In this document: positions 26,700-37,606 of the stretch, piece by piece
How positions within the stretch are numbered: position 1 is the first letter of the stretch
How the letters are laid out: each line of letters starts with the position of its first letter
NCBI GenBank assembly: GCA_964023275.1
Contig: OZ029914.1
Span: 36,506,424 to 36,570,423, forward strand
Source of the DNA: Norana najaformis
Lineage: Eukaryota > Annelida > Clitellata > Crassiclitellata > Hormogastridae
Length of the DNA: 64,000 nucleotides
Direction: 5' to 3'
Notes under the pieces: model-generated
The model's database searches: none
What the model was told of the DNA's origin: nothing
The model's input: only the letters and a program-made list of their open reading frames with translations
Program-made: the position numbers and the translations under genes

Positions 26700-28490
26700 C
26701 GATGAAATGAATTTTCAAACAGGCTTTCTGATACGCCAGTATTATTGAAAATAGACTAGACAGAATTATGGAAACCAGTTTTCACATGGCGAAATATCAC
26801 TAGTTCATATCGGCAATTTGGGTCAAGCACGCAGCTGGAGCTCAGCGCTGTGTCTTGAAGAACACTGGATAGTTGTTTAGGTAAAATAGCTATTATTATT
26901 TATGTATTTATTAAGCGCCGCTATCTACTGACTAAGCACCAATGGATGGCGAAGAGTAACTGTGAGTGAAGGACTTGCTCAAAGTCCATACACATAACTG
27001 TTTCAGGGAAGACTCGAACGAATGAGTGTCAAGATAAAAAAATAAAAGGAAAACCTAAAAACTCCAAGTTATACGGAGAAGACTCTATCCAATAGCCTTA
27101 TGACATAGCGATTCTTTGAGCAACAATAAACATTGCCGGCTGAAAGGCGGTTGAAAGTTGTGTCCAAGGTCGTTCACTGTTATTCTGGTCCAAAGTGGCC
27201 GTGTTCTCTCAACAGAAGAACTTCCTTGACCGTCCATTTACGCTCCGAATAGAACCACAGTTCAACAGCGATAGCCTGTTAAATAAAACTTACTAAACTT
27301 ACTGTGCATGAAATTCACCTAACGAAATTAACTTGATTCCTCCAGACTTTTCTTTGACCATGTTAACGCTATGCGTAAATCTATTCAATTGATCTATGTG
27401 ATATTCAGTGAATACTGCCGTATCTATCATCTACCGTAACTGATCTTGGTTTCACTGATTGACACAAAAACCTGTGTTCGACTCTACAACTGTCACTCAC
27501 TTGTCTTTGAGTGGTTAAGATGAATTTACACAAATCATCAATGGTTCAGAATTCTCTCGCCAGAACCGTAACTAAAACCATCAAATACTTTAATATCCCT
27601 TATGTGCTGCATTCGTATATTGGTTTCATATCGACAGCATACTTCAATTTAATTTTAAATCTGTCACACGATTTATAAGGCATTAGATTTAAATTAGTCT
27701 TGAAGATGCGTTGTGTATATGCGTACTTGCAATCAAATTACAAATTGTTGGTATCTGAAATGTGTACTAGAATCATTTTTATGTTTCAAATACTTCCATG
27801 CATATAATATTACATATGTAATATTAGTAACGGCATTGAGGTGTCCGGAGTGAAGCACTCAAAAGAAACTAAGGTTATTTTTCAGAGTTTGCTATTTTAC
27901 AGAGTTTGAAATCAATACAGTTTCCTTTTCGATTTTTGGGTGTGCTAATAATCTAACAAAACTAAATTTTACACTTTCACTTCCAGAAAGGTTGACCGTG
28001 AAGCCTCAAATCAAGGATCAGGACGTTGACAAGTTGGCCTTGCTGTGCTGACAAGTTCTGAGTCTGATACCAATTTCATATGCTATATATCGAAACCCTT
28101 GTAGCCGTAGCTCACATTAAAGAATAGCAGTCGATGTATGTCAAGAGGCAAGAATAACCGCTTTATAACCAATATGGCACTTTGTGAACACGTAATATTT
28201 TTTCATCCATTTTTATACCAATAAAAGCCCTTGTAGCCCACTTAATAACGACCACGTCTGTCGATCGTTGCACTGGGCCAGAACTTTCAAACACTGTAAA
28301 GTAACCATAATGCCTGTCACAAAATGCGCTATAAAATCTGAGTCCTTAACTGGTGCGCTGGTTTCTTGACCTGGGAGGCTTGAAGGTAGGATGGGCTTTT
28401 ATGCACGGAGAGCGAGAAAGAGGCCAAATGTATATAGGGTTTTAAGTCAGTCGCTAGGTGACAGAGCGAGCTGAAGAAGAATTCTGGAAA
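26700..28490. other. Noncoding stretch with a possible SINE/LINE tail
   Basis: 26905-27040 (AAGCGCCGCTATCTACTGAC, then GGACTTGCTCAAAG and a tRNA-like GACTCGAACGA) resembles the tail of an L2-type SINE or LINE, but I cannot prove it. The remainder shows no gene. Confidence 0.4.
27805..27826. repeat. 22-bp perfect palindrome
   Basis: TAATATTACATATGTAATATTA is fully self-complementary with no loop. It is isolated and AT-rich. Confidence 0.85.
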
Positions 28491-28504
28491 TTCGAGTGAC
28501 GTTT

Positions 28505-29030
28505 TCGTTTGTACGAACTGGAGAAGCGTGGCCTTAGCTGAAGTTGGCGAAGCCTGAGAAGCGGAGAAGTGCATAGCTACCCTTTACTTTCGTCATTATA
28601 AGTGGGGATGTAAACAGGCGCTGGTTTTGCTAGTGAGTGTTTTTTGGAGTACGTATATATATAGATATATACATGGACAGTTTGGCAGGCTCCTGTATTA
28701 AATATGAATAGCTGAACAGCTGAAATAGCTGAATTTCTTACGACTAAATTTCGAACTTCACAAAGTCTATAAACGGACCCAGAGTGGAGGCAGTTGGCAA
28801 AGCTGAAGTTGAAGGAAAAGTCAACGCTCCAGATAGGGCACGCCACAGACGATGATTGTAGAATGTATGTTTTAGTTACTTGTTAAAGTTTCTTGGGGCA
28901 GATGGTTTTCGTACTGGTTTTTGGTTGTTTCTAGTGAGAGGCAACACCGTGTTTCATTTATCTATCTCTTTTCATTGTTTTCTTAAACAAACAAATTTGA
29001 TTGTACAACTGCGGCAACTTGTGATGGAAA
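28505..29030 (+). repeat. Dispersed repeat family, copy 2
   Basis: Collinear with 44945-45470. It includes an exon-like stretch near 28770-28860 whose translation (ending LKLK, then QR/QI and acidic residues) is followed by a donor-like GTATGT. The function of the family is unknown. It could be an unrecognised transposon or a duplicated first exon. Confidence 0.75.
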
Positions 29031-29220
29031 GTCACACAAATTCGTTGTTCATTGGGTTACTACTCTGTGCTAAAATTCTTTGTTCATTGGTGACTATTCT
29101 CTGTTAAGATTCGTTGTTTTCATAAACAAACAAATTTGATTGTACAACTGCGGCAACATGTGATGGAAAGTCACACAAATTAGTTGTTTATTGGATGACT
29201 ACTCTATCTTAAAATTCATT
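28984..29220. repeat. Tandem duplication, about 137 bp, plus minisatellite units
   Basis: AAACAAACAAATTTGATTG followed by a TGCGGCAAC segment occurs at 28984 and again at 29121. Between and after them are divergent copies of the AATTCGTTGTTCATTGG unit that forms the array at 45470-45715. Confidence 0.8.
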
Positions 29221-29225
29221 GCATG

Positions 29226-29450
29226 CGGAGCAATATATGACCAAAAACGGTACATTGAGGTGAAAACAGACCGGTCAGATGAAGGAGGATATATACTCGC
29301 CAAATTCCAATATGCCTTTCGTTTTGTACCAGCACCTCGAGCACGCCTCACATAGCACACGTCAGTACAAGCTGGGCTATTCAATATGAAAGACTGTAAC
29401 CAAACAATTTCCATTTTATGTACATAAAATTTTTCAAAATATGTGATATT
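29226..29450 (+). pseudogene. Deleted copy of the Tudor/SH3-like C-terminal fragment
   Basis: Matches 14697-14990 but lacks roughly the 14781-14865 segment that encodes the TWPRHDDIC part. It also has a TAG in the tail. Noncoding sequence after it continues to match copy A. This marks the left edge of the second copy of the segmental duplication. Confidence 0.75.
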
Positions 29451-31850
29451 GTATGCATGAATGACATTATCTTGATATTGTTAGATGTTTGGCAGTTTCA
29501 CAGAATATTTCTTCATATGTACTCTGACAAACCACCAATTAACACAATTTTTATTCATAAATTCACTTTAATTATGATAAAGAAATGTTTATGCTAACTG
29601 TATTTTTAATAAAAACTACTTAGATATGTTGCATTTATATTTTTGAAGGCGATCACATTGGATTCACAGTTTTGATATTGATATGCTAGAGTAAGAAGTC
29701 TGTCAATAGCGCCCCTAGTTGCAACTCGCGATGCCAAAAAACCACCATATCTGACACTCTGTAAACTCCTTAAAAAAAGCCCATTGGGATTTTTGGAACA
29801 CTAACCAATTGATCTATGTCCTATCAGAAAATGCACTAAAAATAATATTTTTATGAATCTTTTTGGAAATATTTTTTTCTCTTTGGCCCCTTGTCAGATT
29901 TGGCTAATTTTGACCGCCTACTGTACATCCAGCATATGTAAATAAGTAATCAAGTCAAACTCTGCCAAGTAATTGCCAGCCATACAGAAAGTACACATAT
30001 AAAAATTGACCGCATTGTGCCTGGTATATGTGGATACACTGATCACTGAATATTGCAAAATTTAAAAATAAAATGAATTTGAAGGCGCTTTTGATATTTA
30101 ATACAGCTGAAATTATAGGATATACAATAATTGTAGGCTGAGCCTGTGTATCTTCTCGCCATGTGTAGCAATTTCAATAGAAATTACTGTTACATTAACT
30201 GTGTGTATTATTCACGTATATACGCGTGTGTTAGAATAAGAGTTTGTGTTGACTAACGTGATTACTTACTTAAATATTTGGGCCGGTTTTAGATGTTTTA
30301 ACTCATAAAAATAGCAAGGCCAGCGTAGATGCTAAAAATCTATTCTTGGATGTTGGTGGATTAGTTTGATCACAATTTGCCGTGGTTTGTGAATCAATGC
30401 GGACGATATTTCGAACTGATAGTTGGATTACCAGCCAATCATGAATTTACCATGTGTGATTTTTGACCAATGGCGACGCGTTGCTACAGGAAGTCGTTAG
30501 CCAATGAGGTGACGCCGTTGTCGCGACTTCTTATCTACAGTAAATAACTAAGCAGACGACACTTTGCTAGGAGCAGTAGTAATCTATATAGAAAGATTGG
30601 TGTAAATGGCAGACGACCATCTCGGCCAATCACAACGTAACAACGATGCCGAACATTCGATGTGAAAACGGTTGGAGTTAGTTGACGGCTGAATGTTGGA
30701 CGGTAAAGGTCCTCGTCGCACTCCGATAAAAAAATCAGTTGCGGACTACTGTTGAGTCGAACTTCGTTCTCGTATTATGAGCGGATGAAAGTTCATGTTA
30801 CAGGTGTTCAGCCTGCGCTTCGTCGTGAATAGACATAGTTAGTGTCGGGAAACTATTGTCTGACAATCTTGGATTTAGTCGGTGAAAGTTGCGTTCGTTC
30901 GGACTTATCTACATAAGCCGATAGTCAATAAAGATCCATATCTTTGACTGCAACGTACACCGTCTATCGTCGAGGAGTCGCCCCTTGGACGGTTACGATC
31001 GAATAGCGTGGAGATAAAGATTTCTTTCCTTGGCCTGCAAGGAGCAAACTTCGAATACCAATCGTCTTGTCTACGAGGTATGTCGTCGTGTTGAGTGGAG
31101 TTGTTCACAAAGTTGCAAGCAGTGGTGAGTGACAATTCATCCATTCTTCGTGGAGATAAACAGACTGAGATCACACAGTGAATCAGATGAAGAATTCATC
31201 AAAGAGTCAAGAAACGGGAGTAAAATGGCCATCAAAGTTTGTGGGTGGTTAGGGCAATTGGTTTAGGCTTTGTTTAAGAAGCTGGCCTTAATTACGGTTT
31301 AATTATGACTCTGACACTACAATATATTGATTGATTTCAACGAGTGACTTTTAATTACTTTATTCAATCACATATCATTGTATAATATGGTTGTGGAAAC
31401 TACGAGCCATTGTAACATCATTACAATTCCCACAAGGTATAACATGTTAATTTAAATCAGACCTATATTTATCATATTAGGTGACTAAACCCCGATTAAC
31501 CAGTATATTTACTTACCTGCTAAGCAAGCTAGTAAGGACCATTACGTAAGTAACTTATAGTCGCCAATACCTAGACACGAGAGAGGAAGACGTAGTTATA
31601 TACAATAATAATAATTATAATTTGGTAATCTATGCAAGAAACTGTACAACTGGGAAGAAATCAACTAATTTGGTCTAACAGCTCTAGAGATATCAATTCT
31701 CAAAAAGTGGACATCACGAAGTTTAGCGAAATGCCTTCTGAGGGTGGGGTCACGGAATCAATTGTATCATGGATAGGACGTTATATATTGCAGAATAATT
31801 TTGAGCTTTTCCATCCAATACATCTTGCAACAGTGTACTCGATCTCCCTG
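29451..31850 (+). repeat. 3' part of the duplicated block, copy B, with insertion
   Basis: Collinear with 14988-15780 on both sides of a 1466-bp insertion at 30132-31597. Confidence 0.75.
30132..31597. mobile_element. 1.47-kb insertion of unknown type
   Basis: Absent from the paralogous position near 15472. It is flanked by a perfect 12-bp direct repeat ATATACAATAAT at 30120-30131 and 31598-31609; copy A has one related copy of this sequence. No long open frame, terminal inverted repeat or poly(A) tail is seen. AATAAA occurs near 30927. It could be a solo LTR remnant or a nonautonomous retroelement. Confidence 0.6.
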
Positions 31851-32330
31851 GACACCTTATTACATCTAGGGGTACTTTTGGTGGAAGCTTAGCCCGCACT
31901 AATGCTCGACTCTTCTCAATCAAATGTGCTGGAACTTCTGTTTTGGAATAGTATATCCCACGATATTCGTAGTGAGCCTAATATAATATTGTTCAAGAAA
32001 TCAATGAGCGCGTACCTCAATGATCTAGTAAATAAAAATTTGTTTGGTTTTTAGCTTTCACTAGTTAAGGTTTTTCTTTTTTGGATTCTTTTTGTATTTC
32101 AACTCGTTCAAACTCTGACTGTCCTTTTTATTCCAATTTGACTAATATTTTTTTAATCACTCATCGTCTAGTATTAGCTCTTGGTGCAGGGGACCCCAAA
32201 TAAGCGCAACTTTGGTCTTTTCTGGGTTTTCTTTTGTATCCTGACATTATTCTGTATACTGTTGTTGCTTATTATTTTGGAACAACAGATGGTGCTCTAA
32301 ATGTTATTTATTTTGAATTTTTATGTTTCT
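31846..32330 (+). mobile_element. LINE 3' end, copy B1
   Basis: The plus frame reads FWNSISHDIRSEPN, then LFKKSMSAYLNDL and a stop, a typical LINE ORF2 end. The 3' untranslated segment that follows begins TTTGACTAATATTT and matches 18770-18930. Confidence 0.75.
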
Positions 32331-33665
32331 TCCTTTTTCTGTGGGCATAGGTGGGCCTTTAGGGTGATCACGCGCTTAACTTTTATAACTACGTTTGCGT
32401 TCATAATCCGAATTTTTCATTATTATATTATATATCAATCATTTATATAGCGCTTTTCAAAAAGAACCTTTAGAAGAGATGCATATACGGTGCTGCAGCC
32501 AGCGTTAAACGCCCTTTACTTGGGTATAAAAACGACGTAATTTGACCTCCTTATAAATGACATACCATAGAATCGATTGTTTTGATATTTGAAATTCGAA
32601 ATTTGCGACTATCTGCATCGTATGAAAGTCTGTTAGAGGTGGATTTGGGTGGCACCTTGAGCGACTTCAAACATACGCATGTTTGCTCCTTGTTTAAACC
32701 ACCTTGATTCCTAACAGTGCGTATAACCCACGCGCCTTGATAGAATTTAATGCGAGTTGGTTCATTTGGTGTGAAAAGTTGGGTCATTTGATGTGAAAAG
32801 TTGGGTCGTTTGGTGTGAAAAGTTGGATCAGTTGGTGGGGTTTGTCGTAGGATGGGCATTATGTAATCTTTACTGGAGCAGTCACGCACGGAAATTAAAC
32901 TAAGTGTAAGACTCCTCTTTCAACTTGCTTACTAAACGAAGTCCGACTTCAAGTTTTCTTTACCCAACGGATATTAATCGAGCTTCTTCAACATCTAACT
33001 GTTCAATGAGACATCTACGTCATAGAAGTCACTAGATTATGATTAGATTATAACGCAACGGAAACTCCTAGACGTTTAGTACAATGAAGGCCAAATTGTC
33101 AATGAAATTGAAATTCATATATGTAAAATGATGGCGCCGCATAAATTGGAGCAAGGACGACGTATGAAATGCAAGGACATAAACTAGACAAAACAGCATA
33201 GAGGCAAAACAGAGCAAAGTCCGGGATAAGAGAAAGACGCGGGTTACCTAGCAGCTGCAGGTAACACTTTATCAGATAGTGGCTTGGGGCAAGGAGTACG
33301 CGTGATCGCTAGACAAGTGTCGAGTAGATGTTTACTGTGCTTAGCCAGACTATACCAGGACTCAGTTCACCGTCGACCGACAACAGTCGAATGGTTAAGG
33401 CGGTATGTTCTGTTGTCATACTGAAGGCCACTCGATATCGTAATCGTAACTGTAATCTCGAGATTTCTAGCGCGTCCAACGAAAGCGAAGTCACGGGAAC
33501 CAGTTTATTCACAGGCGCTCAGTCAAGACAAAATCGATTGGCAAAAGGGTTCGGTTCCAGCTCAAGATCCAGGACTCAGGCAGTCAGACTCGATATGCCC
33601 ATAGATCAGAAAATAATAAGTAATCGTAATCCCGAGATTTCTTCAGCGCCCAAAGAAAGCTAATT
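32330..33665 (+). repeat. Noncoding module, copy B1
   Basis: Collinear with copy A at 18930-20430 up to the first TTCACAGGCGCTCAGT block, then cut. No SINE or Mab-21 gene follows; instead a second LINE end begins. Confidence 0.75.
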
Positions 33666-33699
33666 CCCTCTGCTATCATTGGTTGCTTCTCCAGGACAT

Positions 33700-34180
33700 C
33701 CGATCTCCAAGGACACCTTGCCAGATCTCGGGGTAATTTCCGTGAAAGCTCAGCTGGTATTAATACTCTACTGTTCTAAATCAAATGTGCTAGGCTTCTT
33801 TTTGGAATAGTATACCCACGATATTCGTAGTGATCCAAATACAATTTTGTTTAAGAAATCAATACGCTCGTACCTCAATGATCTAAATAAATAAAAATTT
33901 GTTTGATTGTTAGTTTTCACTAGTTTAGGTTTACTCTTTTTTTGATTCTTCTTGTATTTCAACTCGTTCAAATTCTGAGTGTTTTTTTATTCCAGTTTGA
34001 CTAATGTTTTATTAAACACTCGTTATCTAGTATTAGCTTTTTGGTACAGGGGACCCCAAATAAGCGGGGCTTTGGTCCTTTCTGGGTTTCCTTTTGTATC
34101 CCAACATTATTCGGTATATTGTGCTAATTGCTGCTTGTTATTTTGGAACAATAAATAATGTTCTAGATGTTACTTTGACT
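33700..34180 (+). mobile_element. LINE 3' end, copy B2
   Basis: Same LINE end as at 31846, with one frameshift around 33815. The 3' untranslated segment is again followed by the noncoding module. Confidence 0.72.
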
Positions 34181-35530
34181 TTCTTATGTTCATGCATTTC
34201 CTGTAAGCCTAGACAGGCCTTTAGGGTGATTACGCGCTTATCTTTTATAACAACGTTTGCGTTCATAATCCAAATGCTTCATTATTATAATATATATCAA
34301 TCACTTTCAAAGAAACTTTACAGGAGATGTGTATATGGTTTTGCAGCCAGCGTTATAAGCCCTTTGCCTAAGTATAGAAAACGGCGTATTTTGACCTCCT
34401 CATAAATAACTTACCCCAGAATCGATTGTTCGGAAATTTGAAATTCGAAATTTGCGACTTTCTGCATCGTATGAAAGTCAGTTAGATATGGATTTGGATG
34501 GCGCCTCGAGCGACCCCAAACATACGCATGGTTGCTCCTTGTTTAGACCACTTTGCTTCCTAACTATACGTACAGCCCAAAGCCTTGATAAAGTTTAATG
34601 CGAGTTGGTTCATTTGTGTGAAAAGTTGGGTCATTTGGTGTGAGTTTGTCGCAGGATGCGCAATTTTTTCTGGAGCATTTAAACATGGAAATTAAACTAA
34701 GCGTAAGGCTGCTCTTTCGACTTGCTTACTTACCGTAGTCCGACTTCTGGTTTTTATAACCCATCGGATATTGACCGAGCTTATTCAACATCTAGCTGTT
34801 TTTGTTCGTTGAGATACCTACGTCATAGAAGTCATTATGTTATGATTAGATTCTAACGTAACGGAAATTCCTATTCTTTTAACACAGTTTAGGTCAAATA
34901 ATAATTATATCAATGAAATTGAAATTCATATATGTAATATGATGGCGCCACATAAATTGGAGCAAGGACGACGTATGAAATACAAGGATATAAGCGAGAT
35001 AAAACAGCATAGAGGTAAAACAGAACAAAGTCCGGGTTAAGTGACAGACGCGGGTTAATTATCGGCTGCAGGTAACACGTGATCAGATCGTGGCTTAGAA
35101 CAAGGATAACGCGATCATTAGACTACACCGGGACTCAGTTCGTCTTCTAACGAGAACAGTCGAATGATTAAGGCGGTATGTACTGTTGTAATACTAAAGG
35201 CCGCTCGATATCGTAATCGCAACTGTAATCTCGAGATTTCTAGAGCGTCCAACGAAAGCTAAGTCGCGGAAACCAGCTTATTCACAGGCGCTCGGTCAAG
35301 ACAAATTCCACAGGCAAAGGGTTCGGTTCCCGGTCAAGTTTCAGGAGTCAGGCAGTCAGACTCGCTATGAATATAGATCAAAAATAATTAGTAATCTTAA
35401 TCGTAAGCTTGCGATTTCTACAGCGCCCAAAGAAAGGCTAAGTCGGAGGAACCAACTCATTCACAGGCGTTCAGTCAACAAAATCGATAGGCAGGAAGGG
35501 TTCGGTTCCAGTTTTAGAACCAAGTGTCAG
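34180..35530 (+). repeat. Noncoding module, copy B2
   Basis: Third collinear copy of the module, including the internal doubling of the TTCACAGGCGCT block (about 35270 and 35460). It leads into the SINE and Mab-21 gene B, as copy A does for gene A. Confidence 0.78.
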
Positions 35531-35929
35531 TCAGGCAGTCAGACGGCTGTGGTGGTTGATGTTTGGAATTGAACGGAAACTGAGATATGGGAAGAGGAAG
35601 AATCAGGATATGATTGTGTTCTCTGTTTTGAGTGAAAGACCTGCGCAGATACTGCAAGAGGTGAAGTGTTGGTGAGTTCGTAAGATGGATCCGATACTTT
35701 AAGAAAATATGTGAAGTATCAGATATGATGACTGAAGAATAGCCATGATAATCATGATATGATAATTGTAAGATAATAAGGGAAATATAAAACAATCCTG
35801 GTTTAAAGGGTCAGGGTTAGGAGAAGCTAATTTTTTAAAACCGTAAAATAAAGGACGTATTTCCGGATGGGAAGTAGGTGATAGAAACCAGGAAGCAGTG
35901 GAGGTTACTCGTCTAAGGAACTGAGTACG

Positions 35930-36245
35930 CTGAGTAATATTCTATTATTAATTCGCTAGAATGCCAGGAAGTAAAGTTCCCATGTCCCATGAGGAACCTA
36001 CTGTAGGTGAGGCGCTCATTTCCTTTTCTTAGATCCTTGAGCTGGGAATGGATGAACCCCAGCGTCCTGGACGCAGGACAGTGCATCGCAGGACTTGTCA
36101 CTTACTTCCCAGCTTACGCCTGTACCAAATTGCACTGCTTGGTGACAGAGTCACGTGTGCGCACACAACTTGCCCAAGGTCGTTACACGGAGTCGAACTT
36201 CATGATCATTGACCACACGGGTTACCGATAGACCACCATGTCGCA
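35930..36245 (-). mobile_element. tRNA-derived SINE, copy B
   Basis: Homologous to 20770-21105. The B box GTTCGACTC is at 36190-36198. The A-box region near 36227 has one change. It was carried along by the segmental duplication rather than inserted independently. Confidence 0.6.
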
Positions 36246-36249
36246 CCTA

Positions 36250-37600
36250 AAATTTTATCCTTTGCTATTTAGTATGCCTAGTACTCGAAGGGGATGTCCC
36301 GATTATTAAAAGATCCACTGCTTGGTCCATGTAATGAGTTGAAAAAAACAACACAGTTCTTGAGATTAAAAAACAGAGAGTAGGTCCTATAATTTTATTT
36401 GTCATTGTCCAGTATTTGTAAAATCTGAAGAAGAGAATACCAAGCATTCGACTAGAGTTTGGAATTCTATGACGAAAGAATGCAAAAGGCTATTCCACAA
36501 CCTCATCCATCCCGCAGAAGCTCGCTCAGAACAGAAAGATCGAGGTGTTAAATCGGAGATGAAAAAGAAAAGAAGGATAGGTCCAGTTTTCATTTGCGGC
36601 TCGAATGTCAACGGTATGCTTTCACGTATAATTTAAAAGAAATTCGGATTTGTTACAGTAGCAGCAAGAATTTAGATGACAGAACTGAAAGGTATCAAGA
36701 CAATGACGACCAAATATCAATGCTCAGTTCAGTGTCACCAGACAGAAGGAGTGAGTAGCATGAAAGTGAAAAGATATTAACGTGTGATCTAAATCCAAGT
36801 GGTGACGTAACTGATTTATGAGGTAAGTATGCCAGAAAGAGACGTGTTGGTATTTTAGATATAGGTATTTTAGATGTAGCCGGCTGAGCAAGCATGCGTG
36901 AAAGAGATTTGGGAACAGAATGTGCAATTATCTCAGTGCTGTGACACAGTTTGCCAGCTGGCAGAAGAAGGAATACATATCACAGACTGAGCAAGAGTGA
37001 TCAACAGAATAATAACGGCAACCTTAACCACTCAGCGTGTATGAAAACGGAGCCTACTCACATATAAGAAAGAATATAATTTAAGTTTTTCAGACAGACT
37101 CGCAAGCTACAGGGTGTGAGGCCTATGTTAGAATTCGAAATGCTGGAGTTAGAATAAATGGGCAAATCGCTATGTGGTCTGGAATGCCAGAGCTTAGCGC
37201 GTTCCCAATTATATATAATTGCCCCTATTATGTCACACAGAACTACCTAATCTGTTCTATTCTGCTCTAATCTATTATAATATTAAAATGTCCGGAGAGC
37301 CAGTGTAATAATGTAATTGACATTAATCGATGTGATTCCGATCAATTTCGTTCTATTCACTCCTAATTTATTCTACTCTTGGAACACTTAAAGATCCATT
37401 ATAAAAATGTAATAAACATCAGTCGATATGAATTCGGCCAACTTCGATTCATTGAGACAGAGAAGCACCAAAAGATAAGCTGTGACACATTAGACTATAC
37501 ACTGTACACAATAGCAATGACTCCGACTGCAATAATGAAGACGAAAATAATGTTGACAATGTATTTATTTTTTCAGACATCTAAAAACGCGAAGAAAAAG
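36250..37600 (+). repeat. Upstream region of Mab-21 gene B, within the duplication
   Basis: Collinear with 21110-22330 but with small indels and a partial local doubling near 37305-37440. Confidence 0.6.
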
Positions 37601-37606
37601 AAAACG

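Noticed and set aside
37379-37606. Upstream in-frame Met codons of Mab-21 gene B as the start
   Set aside because: The 5' part of the frame is not conserved in gene A and is crossed by a splice-acceptor-like sequence; the Met at 37607 is shared by both.
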